A stretch of DNA of 64,000 nucleotides. Origin: a virus. The position numbers were made by a program, and so were the translations under genes. The stretch is from the IMG/VR virus record IMGVR_UViG_3300025450_000015, positions 1 through 64,000 of that record. The stretch is one strand, 5' to 3'. Below, piece after piece: positions 53,206 to 60,035 of the stretch; within the stretch, counting starts at the first letter, position 1; each line of letters opens with the position of its first letter. The notes under the pieces are model-generated. The model was not told where the DNA came from. It worked only from the letters and a program-made list of their open reading frames with translations, and did not search any database.

Positions 53206-54054
53206 ATGACAATACCAGCAAACCCGCCCAAAGTAAATTACTTAAACAACAAAGACATGTTGGCCGAAATACACAAATCAAAAAGTAGTTATTGTGTATT
53301 TTCCAAACCAGAATATCATCAATACGATATAATCCTGCCCAGCGTAGATAAAATTAATATTAGAACTATTGCAGAAGCCAAACGTAATCGTGCCAAACGT
53401 ATTGGAGACACCGATTATGCCGCTCGTAAAAAGGGCGGAGAAAAAATTAAACAAGCCGACTGCGAAATTGATTATAAAAAAATTCCAAAGACAGATGTAG
53501 TCTTCAGGATCATGACATTTGATCATATTCCACTTAACAATACACGTAAGAAAAATCCAAAGAGTCTTGCAGATCACCGTGATAAGGTTAATTTTCCTCC
53601 TTTCCAACATTGGAAATTTAATGACGAAGATGAACTCATATGTGTTGGTAAAAGTCATTGGAAAGGTGGATTGAAGACTGGTCATTTTGACAAAAATGCG
53701 GGCCAAATAACTAACACCTTAGCTCGTATGATGTTAAAATTATGTGAGCGTTATGCTACTCGGGGTAACGTTCGTGGGTACACATATAATGACGAAATGA
53801 AAGGTCAGGCTATTTTGCAACTTACACAGATAGGACTACAATTTGATGAATCGAAATCAGACAATCCTTTTGCGTATTTTACTGCGGCTGTTACTAATAG
53901 CTTTGTTCGTGTTATTAATATAGAAAAACGCAATCAAAATATCCGTGACGACATACTGGAAATCAACGGAATGAATCCTAGTTATAGCCGTACTGGCGCA
54001 GGTGAACATGCAAACGCATTAAAACGACACAACGAGGATACTGCTAGTGAGTAA
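53206..54054 (+). CDS. gp55: late-transcription sigma factor gp55
   Basis: 282 aa. The C-terminal half is the recognisable sigma region: NTLARMMLKLCERYATRGNV, RGYTYNDEMKGQAILQLTQI, GLQFDESKSDNPFAYFTAAV, TNSFVRVINIEKRNQNIRDD. This matches gp55 of T4-like phages, which redirects host RNA polymerase to TATAAATA late promoters. The N-terminal YLNNKDMLAEIHKSK also fits. Between them lies a lysine-rich segment of about 120 residues (HQYDIILPSVDKINIRTIAE, ARKKGGEKIKQADCEIDYKK) not present in T4 gp55 (185 aa). Several TATAAATA-type boxes near virion genes in this window agree with the assignment. Overlaps gp47 by 8 bases. Confidence 0.9.
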   Translation: MTIPANPPKVNYLNNKDMLAEIHKSKSSYCVFSKPEYHQYDIILPSVDKINIRTIAEAKRNRAKRIGDTDYAARKKGGEKIKQADCEIDYKKIPKTDVVFRIMTFDHIPLNNTRKKNPKSLADHRDKVNFPPFQHWKFNDEDELICVGKSHWKGGLKTGHFDKNAGQITNTLARMMLKLCERYATRGNVRGYTYNDEMKGQAILQLTQIGLQFDESKSDNPFAYFTAAVTNSFVRVINIEKRNQNIRDDILEINGMNPSYSRTGAGEHANALKRHNEDTASE

Positions 54055-55060
54055 TATGTTTAAAAAGATTGCCGCTTTTACTGACATACATTTTGGTCTT
54101 AAAAGTAATTCATCAATTCACAATCAAGATTGTGAGGAATTTGTGGATTGGTATATCGCTAAAGCAAAGGAGGAAGGTTGTGATACAGGTATCTTTATGG
54201 GTGATTGGCACCATAACCGTAATAGCCTTAACATTACTACAATGGATTATAGCCTTAGGGCCTTGGAAAAGTTGGGTCAGGCGTTTAACAACTTCTATTT
54301 CTTTCCTGGTAATCATGATTTGTATTACAAAGACAAACGAGACATACACTCTGTGGAATTTGGAAAATACATTCCTGGTGTTACTGTCATACACGAGCCT
54401 ACTACTATTGGAGATGTCACCCTTTATCCGTGGTTGGTGGGAGAAGAATGGAAAAACATAAACAAACGTACAGGCAAATATTGCTTTGGACATTTTGAAC
54501 TTCCTAAATTTTTTATGAATGCCATGGTGCAAATGCCGGATCACGGAGAACTACAAGTTGACGCATTTAAAGGTTTTGAATTAGGGTTTAGTGGACATTT
54601 CCACAAACGTCAACAAAATGAAAACATGGTTTATATTGGCAATGCGTTCCCGCACAACTATTCGGATGCATGGGATGATGAACGTGGTATGATGATATTG
54701 GAGTGGGGTGGACAACCTGTATATCATAGCTGGCCTGGACAACCTACATATCGAACTCTTAAATTAAGTGAACTGATTGATCGTGCCGATGAAATTATTC
54801 TGCCTAGACAACATCTTCGTGTTGCATTAGACATTGATATTAGTTTTGAAGAAGCAAGTTTTATCAAAGAAAAATTCATTGCAGACTACAATATCAGAGA
54901 ACTTACATTGATAGCTGAAAAGAAAGAAATCGAAATTAACACTAATATAGATATTCAAAGTTTTGAAAGTGTTGATCAAATTGTCAGTAATCAAATTGTC
55001 AGCATTGATTCAGACACCTACGACAAAAATACACTACTATCGATTTACAGTAACCTATGA
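54047..55060 (+). CDS. gp47: recombination endonuclease subunit gp47 (SbcD/Mre11-like)
   Basis: 337 aa. Calcineurin-like metallophosphoesterase motifs in order: FTDIHFG (D-x-H), FMGDWHHNRNSLN (GD), FFPGNHDLY (GNHD), KYCFGHFEL and GFSGHFHKRQ (GHFH). These bind two metals for nuclease activity in the gp46/gp47 complex, which resects DNA ends for T4-type recombination-dependent replication. Length matches T4 gp47 (339 aa). The start overlaps the gp55 end and the stop overlaps gp46, so the three are coupled. Confidence 0.95.
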   Translation: MSNMFKKIAAFTDIHFGLKSNSSIHNQDCEEFVDWYIAKAKEEGCDTGIFMGDWHHNRNSLNITTMDYSLRALEKLGQAFNNFYFFPGNHDLYYKDKRDIHSVEFGKYIPGVTVIHEPTTIGDVTLYPWLVGEEWKNINKRTGKYCFGHFELPKFFMNAMVQMPDHGELQVDAFKGFELGFSGHFHKRQQNENMVYIGNAFPHNYSDAWDDERGMMILEWGGQPVYHSWPGQPTYRTLKLSELIDRADEIILPRQHLRVALDIDISFEEASFIKEKFIADYNIRELTLIAEKKEIEINTNIDIQSFESVDQIVSNQIVSIDSDTYDKNTLLSIYSNL

Positions 55061-56835
55061 TTATAATAAAAGAACTAACAGTACGTAACTTCATGAGTGT
55101 GGGCAACCAGACTCAAGCTGTAGACTTTGGTAAAGAAAATTTAACACTCGTATTAGGTGAGAATTTAGATCAAGGCGGTGATGATAGCGGAAGTCGTAAC
55201 GGTACAGGTAAGACAACCATTGTAAATGCTTTAAGTTATGCACTTTACGGTATTGCACTCACTAACATTAAAAAAGATAATCTTATCAATAAGATTAACG
55301 CCAAAGGTATGTTGGTTACACTTACATTTGAAAAAAATGGTGTTCTCTATCGTATAGAACGTGGGCGTAAACCTAACATATTAAAGTTTTTTATTGATGA
55401 CCAAGAGCAAGAAACAGACGAAACAGACGATGCTCAAGGAGATATGCGTGAAACCCAGAAGGACTTAGATGACTTGCTGGGCATGAGCCACGATATGTTC
55501 AAACATATTGTTGCTCTTAACACTTATACAGAACCTTTCTTAAGTATGCGGGCTAACGACCAACGTGCTATCATTGAACAGTTGTTGGGTATTACATTAC
55601 TAAGTGAAAAAGCAGAAACTCTTAAAGAACAAGTTAAAGAAACTAAAGATGCTATTACACAAGAGACTGCCAATCTCGAAGCTACAAAGAAAAGCAACGA
55701 AAAAATACAATTAAGTATTGATAGTTTGCTAACCAAACAAATGGCTTGGGGTAATCAACATACTCAAGAGCTAGAAAAGATGGGCAGAGCCATTGTCGAA
55801 TTGGAGGACGTAGATATTGACGCTGAGCTTGCGAAGCATGCGGAGCTCAAAGTGTATGACGAGAAGTCAGCGAAGCTGAAAAGCCTAAATAAAGAGCGTG
55901 CAACGCTCGAAAGTGCGATAGCACAAGCGGAGCGAAGCGTCACGAAGTACGACGGCGAGCTCGTCAAGTTGGCTAACAAGACCTGTCACGCATGTGAACA
56001 AGAGCTACATGATCACAAGCATGAAGAAATGACATCAACAGCACAAGGGCACCTTGACGAGGCCCGAAAGTATTTCGACAAGGTCACTAAGGATTTGTCA
56101 AAAATACAAGCCGAAATTGCTACCCTGGGTGAGCTGACTCAACGTCCTTCAACGTACTATGACAGCGTGGAGCAGACTCTTAAACATCAAAACAACTTAA
56201 AAACTCTTGAAACACAGTTGACTATCAAAGCGGGTGAAACTGATCCGTATCAAGAGCAAATTGAAGAACTGCGTATGACTGCCATGCAGGAAATTTCTTG
56301 GGACTTGGTCAATGAGCTGACTCGCTTGAAGGATCATCAAGAGTTCTTGTTGAAATTGCTGACATCAAAAGATTCATTTATTCGCAAAAAGATTATAGAT
56401 CAAAACCTAGCATACTTAAACAATCGCTTGACCTATTACTTGGACAAGCTGGGGTTACCACACACAGTTACATTCCAAAACGACTTGACGGTCTTAATCA
56501 CACAGCTGGGGCAAGATTTAGATTTTGATAATCTAAGTCGAGGCGAACGCAATAGACTCATACTGGGCTTGTCGTGGGCTTTCCGTGATGTATGGGAAAG
56601 TCTATATCAAAGTATTAATTTGCTGTTTGTTGACGAGCTCATAGACAACGGACTAGATCCTTCAGGAGTAGAAGGTGCCCTGGGCATACTGAAAAAGATG
56701 GGTCGTGAACGCAAGAAAAACATATTCTTGATCAGTCACAAGGAAGAGCTGATAGGCCGTGTAAACAATGTACTGAGAGTTATCAAAGAAAACGGTTTTA
56801 CCAGCTATGCAAACGATTTAGAGATACATGAGTAG
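55057..56835 (+). CDS. gp46: recombination endonuclease subunit gp46 (SbcC/Rad50-like)
   Basis: 592 aa ABC-type ATPase. Walker A GSRNGTGKTTIVNAL at about 45-59; long coiled-coil arms; zinc hook C310-HA-C313; signature LSRGERNRLILGLSWAF near 493; Walker B LLFVDELIDNGLD near 523. It partners with gp47 in double-strand-break processing and recombination-dependent replication. T4 gp46 has 560 aa. The segment encoding the coiled-coil arm just before the hook (55820-55966) uses unusually GC-rich codons and contains a series of small perfect hairpins, unlike the rest of the gene. Stop overlaps the next gene by ATGA-type overlap (8 bases). Confidence 0.95.
   Translation: MIIIKELTVRNFMSVGNQTQAVDFGKENLTLVLGENLDQGGDDSGSRNGTGKTTIVNALSYALYGIALTNIKKDNLINKINAKGMLVTLTFEKNGVLYRIERGRKPNILKFFIDDQEQETDETDDAQGDMRETQKDLDDLLGMSHDMFKHIVALNTYTEPFLSMRANDQRAIIEQLLGITLLSEKAETLKEQVKETKDAITQETANLEATKKSNEKIQLSIDSLLTKQMAWGNQHTQELEKMGRAIVELEDVDIDAELAKHAELKVYDEKSAKLKSLNKERATLESAIAQAERSVTKYDGELVKLANKTCHACEQELHDHKHEEMTSTAQGHLDEARKYFDKVTKDLSKIQAEIATLGELTQRPSTYYDSVEQTLKHQNNLKTLETQLTIKAGETDPYQEQIEELRMTAMQEISWDLVNELTRLKDHQEFLLKLLTSKDSFIRKKIIDQNLAYLNNRLTYYLDKLGLPHTVTFQNDLTVLITQLGQDLDFDNLSRGERNRLILGLSWAFRDVWESLYQSINLLFVDELIDNGLDPSGVEGALGILKKMGRERKKNIFLISHKEELIGRVNNVLRVIKENGFTSYANDLEIHE
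55827..55965 (+). repeat. cluster of mini-hairpins within gp46 (GCGAAGC motifs)
   Basis: Three exact GCGAAGC motifs (55831, 55870, 55932), plus hairpins GCTT-GCG-AAGC (55827-55837), TCAGC-GAA-GCTGA (55867-55879), GAGCGT-GCA-ACGCTC (55894-55908), GTGC-GATA-GCAC (55913-55924) and GACG-N7-CGTC (55951-55965). Five stems in about 140 bases, in a visibly GC-rich patch of an AT-rich gene. d(GCGAAGC) is known to form an unusually stable DNA mini-hairpin. Confidence 0.7.
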
Positions 56836-57097
56836 ACACGTAGAACCCAGTCCCTATCAAAATGAAGAGTCACATGAGCGTTTGATGCATGCTTTTAAGG
56901 AATACTTTAAAGAAAATCAAAAATGGCAAGCTCGTGGGACTCGTCGTGCTGGGGAAAACATGCGATACTGGCTGGCACAAATACGCATTATTGCCCGGGA
57001 ACGCAGGGAACATGTGCAACAGTATCGCGTATGGTTAGATAAAAACAAGGCAGAACGCAAGGCAAATCAAAAGGCAGGGGAGGGTGAGTCCGAATAA
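56828..57097 (+). CDS. hypothetical basic protein, 89 aa
   Basis: Starts within the end of gp46. Highly charged and helical: HERLMHAFKEYFKENQKWQA, RGTRRAGENMRYWLAQIRII, ARERREHVQQYRVWLDKNKA, then a Lys/Glu tail. The composition is that of a small nucleic acid-associated or adaptor protein, but no family is recognised. Its coupling to gp46 suggests a role with the recombination complex, which is inference only. Confidence 0.62.
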   Translation: MSRHVEPSPYQNEESHERLMHAFKEYFKENQKWQARGTRRAGENMRYWLAQIRIIARERREHVQQYRVWLDKNKAERKANQKAGEGESE

Positions 57098-57109
57098 ACT
57101 ACATAGTTA

Positions 57110-57553
57110 ATGTCTTGGACTTATCAATCTCAACCAATAGAAACACTACCAGAAGACTGTATAGGATTTGTTTATATCATAACAAACACTACTAACGGTC
57201 GCATGTACATAGGCAAAAAACTAGCTAAATTCTCAAAAACCACATACAAGACAGTAAAATTAAAGAACGGCAACAAGAAAAAAAAGAAAATTCGTAGCAA
57301 AATTGACTCAGACTGGCGGGAATATTATGGTTCAAGCCCAGAATTAAGCAAGGATGTTACGGCATTAGGCACAGAAAATTTTACAAGAGAGATACTGTTT
57401 CTCTGTCGAAGCAAGGCAGAATGCAGTTATATAGAGGCTAGAGAACAATTTTCACGCAGAGTTTTAGAATCAAATGACTATTATAATGGTCATATTCAAG
57501 TGCGTGTACATGGTTCGCATATTCGCAAACTTCAAGAAAACCAGGCAAAATAA
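57110..57553 (+). CDS. GIY-YIG family nuclease-like protein
   Basis: 147 aa. The GIY-YIG core is visible as GFVYIITNTTNGRMYIGKK, followed by a Lys-rich loop, SDWREYYGSSPELSKDV and GTENFTREILFLCRSKAECS, with YIEAREQ supplying a candidate Glu. Its size is that of a single-domain nuclease; many T4-like phages carry similar proteins, while homing enzymes of this family (T4 Seg) usually have an extra DNA-binding domain. Whether it is a homing endonuclease or a repair-type nuclease is not decided by sequence. It is immediately followed by the large structured noncoding region. Confidence 0.75.
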   Translation: MSWTYQSQPIETLPEDCIGFVYIITNTTNGRMYIGKKLAKFSKTTYKTVKLKNGNKKKKKIRSKIDSDWREYYGSSPELSKDVTALGTENFTREILFLCRSKAECSYIEAREQFSRRVLESNDYYNGHIQVRVHGSHIRKLQENQAK

Positions 57554-58020
57554 CGCCAAATAAGCCCGCACAGGCGATAGTATTGTGCCCTGAATCCGCT
57601 CTGATGTGTGGCGGCAAGGAATCTCTGCTTGGCGCAGAGTAGCTGGATCACTATCCTTTACAGGACGCGGATGGGATATGCCTATGAATAAACCCGTTTG
57701 ATCAGCAAGAAAATATATTTTACAGGCTAAAAGAGAGGAGAGAAACCTCGGGTTTAATAAACGTTTTACGTTGTTTATTAGACTGCCGTCATATAAAGAC
57801 TTGGCTCGTGGTACCGGATGACCGCCACTGTAATGCCAAAACGTAAGAGTGAGCATGTTCGACTCGGATAATGTTTGTCATTTTGCCCGCCAGGGCAAAG
57901 TGTGACTGAACGATCTGGATAATATCTTAAACGCTTCGCGTTATAAGTGTTGTTAACTAATCCTTAATAGTTCGAGCGAAAGCGAAGAATAGAAGAACGC
58001 AAGTTCTTCTTAAATGACTT
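57554..58020 (+). ncRNA. hairpin-rich noncoding region, possible structured RNA
   Basis: About 470 bases without a convincing gene, visibly richer in GC than its flanks. Stems seen: CGCC/GGCG (57554/57573), long-range GATAGT/ACTATC (57576/57650) enclosing CCGC/GCGG (57596/57611) and CTCTGC/GCAGAG (57623/57634), AAACCCG/CGGGTTT (57690/57749), TAATAAAC/GTTTATTA (57755/57773), TTTGCCC-GCCA-GGGCAAA (57882), AACGC-TTC-GCGTT (57930) and AGAAGAAC-GCAA-GTTCTTCT (57991, GNRA loop). Together they look like a multi-branched RNA or several stacked 3' structures. I match it to no known RNA family. The strand is assumed from the neighbours. Confidence 0.45.
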
Positions 58021-58028
58021 GATAAATA
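58021..58028 (+). promoter_or_regulatory. T4-type late promoter -10 box (GATAAATA)
   Basis: GATAAATA, 18 bases upstream of ATG 58047, with SD AGGAA in between. Confidence 0.62.
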
Positions 58029-58046
58029 TCTTACAGGAATTGAATA

Positions 58047-58931
58047 ATGAAAGTTTATGAAATAATCTCAGAAGGAACTGGCAGTAGTATATTGGCAGCT
58101 ATTGATAAATTTGCCAGTACTACACCTATTTCCGGCAAAGCTGTTACACTTAAAACAGAAAAAGTTCTTGGTGGTTATTTAAAAATCATCAAGTATTTGA
58201 ATCTTGCCACTTTTATCTATCAGTTCATGCAACACAGAATGGTCATTGAAAAGATGATTCAAGCTGGAGAGCTAGAAAAAGAAGACTATCCTGTGGCCAT
58301 GCGTCTTGAAGCTGAAAAGATGGTGGTGTCTATGATAGCAAGCGGTGCTATACTGCGTGTTATTCAATTTTTCTTTAGAATATTTTTAGTTGGTAGAATT
58401 GCAACTGGCGTAGTTGGAACTGCCGCTGGTATTTTTACCGGGGGCATACTTGCTCCAGAAAGTATTGCTTTATTGTTGGCTCAAGAAGCCGCGGCATTGT
58501 ATTTGCAAAAATGGCTAGCTACCAAAGAAGGTCAACAATGCGTGGCCTATGTTGTACTACACTTGGTCGATCCAGGTGTAAAAGTATTATGGGATTTAGG
58601 ACCAGGCACATTTGCTGGCAAACTAAAAGACTTAAGTAGCAAAGGCCAAGCTGGATACGATAAGAAATTAGGACCTGGCGATATCGGCGATAAAATTTCA
58701 AACAAACTTAACGGTTTGGCAGGCACTGCTGGCACAGCATTGGGTGTAGATGCCACAAGTTCTAACAGTAAAGATACTACAGCTGGCAGTTCAACTCCTA
58801 ATGCATCAATCAACGCTACTTCAGCTTCGGGCAATGGTCTTGACACGGATAAACTATTACATGATCCTGCCAACTATACATCAGACAATGCGTTTGCTAA
58901 AAAATACGGAAATCCTTGGCAAAAGAATTAA
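58047..58931 (+). CDS. hypothetical late protein with hydrophobic segments, 294 aa
   Basis: Not recognised. MKVYEIISEG resembles starts of late proteins in some T4-like aquatic phages. Residues about 90-165 contain hydrophobic stretches (MIASGAILRVIQFFFRIFLV, VVGTAAGIFTGGILAPESIA, LLLAQEAAALYLQKWLA), probably membrane segments. The C-terminal 90 residues are polar, Gly, Ser and Thr rich (GLAGTAGTALGVDATSSNSK). The late promoter and context fit a virion or membrane-disrupting role (ejection or lysis related), but nothing proves either. Its TAA overlaps the stop of the convergent gene in a shared TTAA. Confidence 0.6.
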   Translation: MKVYEIISEGTGSSILAAIDKFASTTPISGKAVTLKTEKVLGGYLKIIKYLNLATFIYQFMQHRMVIEKMIQAGELEKEDYPVAMRLEAEKMVVSMIASGAILRVIQFFFRIFLVGRIATGVVGTAAGIFTGGILAPESIALLLAQEAAALYLQKWLATKEGQQCVAYVVLHLVDPGVKVLWDLGPGTFAGKLKDLSSKGQAGYDKKLGPGDIGDKISNKLNGLAGTAGTALGVDATSSNSKDTTAGSSTPNASINATSASGNGLDTDKLLHDPANYTSDNAFAKKYGNPWQKN

Positions 58932-59143
58932 ATCAGTGGCAGGCCTGAATTCTTAGTAGCTTCTGTATTACCCTTAATTATTTCTGAAATCAACTTGATA
59001 TCTTCATGACTGTACGTGTGAAATAAATCGTTTATATTCACTCCACCACGCATGAACCAACTTATTCTAAATAATTCTTCTTTAAAATCTAAAACTTCTT
59101 TTTCTAGCCTAACAAGATAATCTTTAATATCTTCGTTAGTCAT
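58928..59143 (-). CDS. small conserved tail/baseplate assembly-like protein, 71 aa
   Basis: Short helical protein: YLVRLEKEVLDFKEELFRIS, WFMRGGVNINDLFHTYSHED, IKLISEIIKGNTEATKNSGL. The W-x-M-R-G-G-V/I-x-x-x-x-x-x-x-x-Y-x-x-x-D pattern and a C-terminal N-x-E-x-T-K-x-S-G-L-P are known in small proteins encoded next to the hub gene in T4-like phages, probably equivalents of gp51-like assembly factors. It follows gp26 after 5 bases on the same transcript. Function otherwise unproven. Confidence 0.65.
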   Translation of the reverse strand: MTNEDIKDYLVRLEKEVLDFKEELFRISWFMRGGVNINDLFHTYSHEDIKLISEIIKGNTEATKNSGLPLI

Positions 59144-59148
59144 CTTTG

Positions 59149-59973
59149 TTAGGCGCCAACGAAAAAATTTGTCTGATTTAACTCCAATAAAATTTTGTCA
59201 GCTGTATCGCAAGAAGAGCAAACTATATCAATATCTGGATACTTCATATTTTTAATATTATTTTCAAACTGTGTTTTAAGTGATTGAAAAACAGCTCGGT
59301 CACATTTCTCTACAAATTCTTTAATGAATTCTCTTTCAACTACCACAGTGTCAGGTAATTCAATGCTTTCAATGCTTTCAAACATCATGTTTGTTTGTAT
59401 TACTCCAAGCGATTCATATATTTCACGCAAGAATCCTTCTTGATCAGCTTCTGGAACATTGTTTATTTGAAATAATCTTCTTTGAAGGTTAAAAGTTTCT
59501 ATGTTGAATTTGTTTGATTCTTTGTATGATAACGGTCTTACATTTATAACAATTTCATCTTCTTTGATTTTGTTAGAGAATGACGCATGTTTATAATGTT
59601 CTAAAATAATTCCTAAATCTGCATCATAATCATTTTCTGATTGACATTTTTTACATGTATGGGTCAGTGATATACTATTGCCATAGGTTGCTACTCTAAT
59701 AGCCACCACTAGCATTTCTATATCCATACTGGGTAATTCATAAGGATCTGTAATATCTGGACAACAACTTTTAACAGTTCGTGTAATTGCTTCGCCTGAC
59801 AGTAAAGCATCAGGTGTCTTTAAAATGATTTCATCCATGCCGGTTAATCCATATACAGCTAGATTACTGTGTTTGTTTAAAGAACCGGGCTTATTATAGA
59901 TCCCTTTAGAAGGTAAATCTACAAATATTTTTGGTTGTCTAAAGTATTGCTGTAAAGGGTTGTTTTCTGCCAT
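59149..59973 (-). CDS. gp26: baseplate hub protein gp26-like
   Basis: 274 aa of the T4 baseplate hub family. Family motifs include RQPKIFVDLPSKGIYN, YGLTGMDEIILKTPDALLSG, and VKSCCPDITDPYELPSMDIE, followed by VVAIRVATYG. Two CxxC pairs (THTCKKCQSE; IVCSSCDTAD) suggest a zinc-binding fold as in other marine homologs. A late promoter lies 29 bases upstream, overlapping the region of the opposite gene's promoter. It is transcribed against the flanking plus-strand genes. Confidence 0.85.
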   Translation of the reverse strand: MAENNPLQQYFRQPKIFVDLPSKGIYNKPGSLNKHSNLAVYGLTGMDEIILKTPDALLSGEAITRTVKSCCPDITDPYELPSMDIEMLVVAIRVATYGNSISLTHTCKKCQSENDYDADLGIILEHYKHASFSNKIKEDEIVINVRPLSYKESNKFNIETFNLQRRLFQINNVPEADQEGFLREIYESLGVIQTNMMFESIESIELPDTVVVEREFIKEFVEKCDRAVFQSLKTQFENNIKNMKYPDIDIVCSSCDTADKILLELNQTNFFVGA

Positions 59974-59984
59974 TTTAGGCTCCT

Positions 59985-59992
59985 GATAAATA
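59985..59992 (+). promoter_or_regulatory. T4-type late promoter -10 box (GATAAATA), plus strand
   Basis: GATAAATA, 43 bases upstream of ATG 60036. It lies inside the predicted transcribed leader of the opposite late promoter at 60003-60010. Confidence 0.6.
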
Positions 59993-60002
59993 TAGTGTAC
60001 AG

Positions 60003-60010
60003 TATTTATA
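60003..60010 (-). promoter_or_regulatory. T4-type late promoter -10 box (TATAAATA), minus strand
   Basis: Exact TATAAATA on the minus strand, 29 bases upstream of the gp26 start 59973. Confidence 0.7.
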
Positions 60011-60035
60011 TACGCATATTTTCAGGATTTTTTTT

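Noticed and set aside
57470-57856. Minus-strand ORF of 128 codons across the GIY-YIG end and the noncoding region.
   Set aside because: It is antisense to the GIY-YIG gene end and has no recognisable family. The translation looks like a chance frame through hairpin-rich DNA.
57858-57864. TTCGACT resembling a tRNA T-loop.
   Set aside because: The flanking bases cannot form a 5-bp T stem, and no acceptor, D or anticodon arm fits around it.
57912-57923. GATCTGGATAAT, a 12-base match to the conserved core of the TPP (thi-box) riboswitch.
   Set aside because: The matching CCAGC partner, the CUGAGA element and the AGGGA segment are missing, and no thiamine gene follows. Probably coincidence within the structured region.
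58928-58931. Convergent stop codons sharing TTAA.
   Set aside because: Compact but common arrangement in phage genomes; not worth a separate finding.
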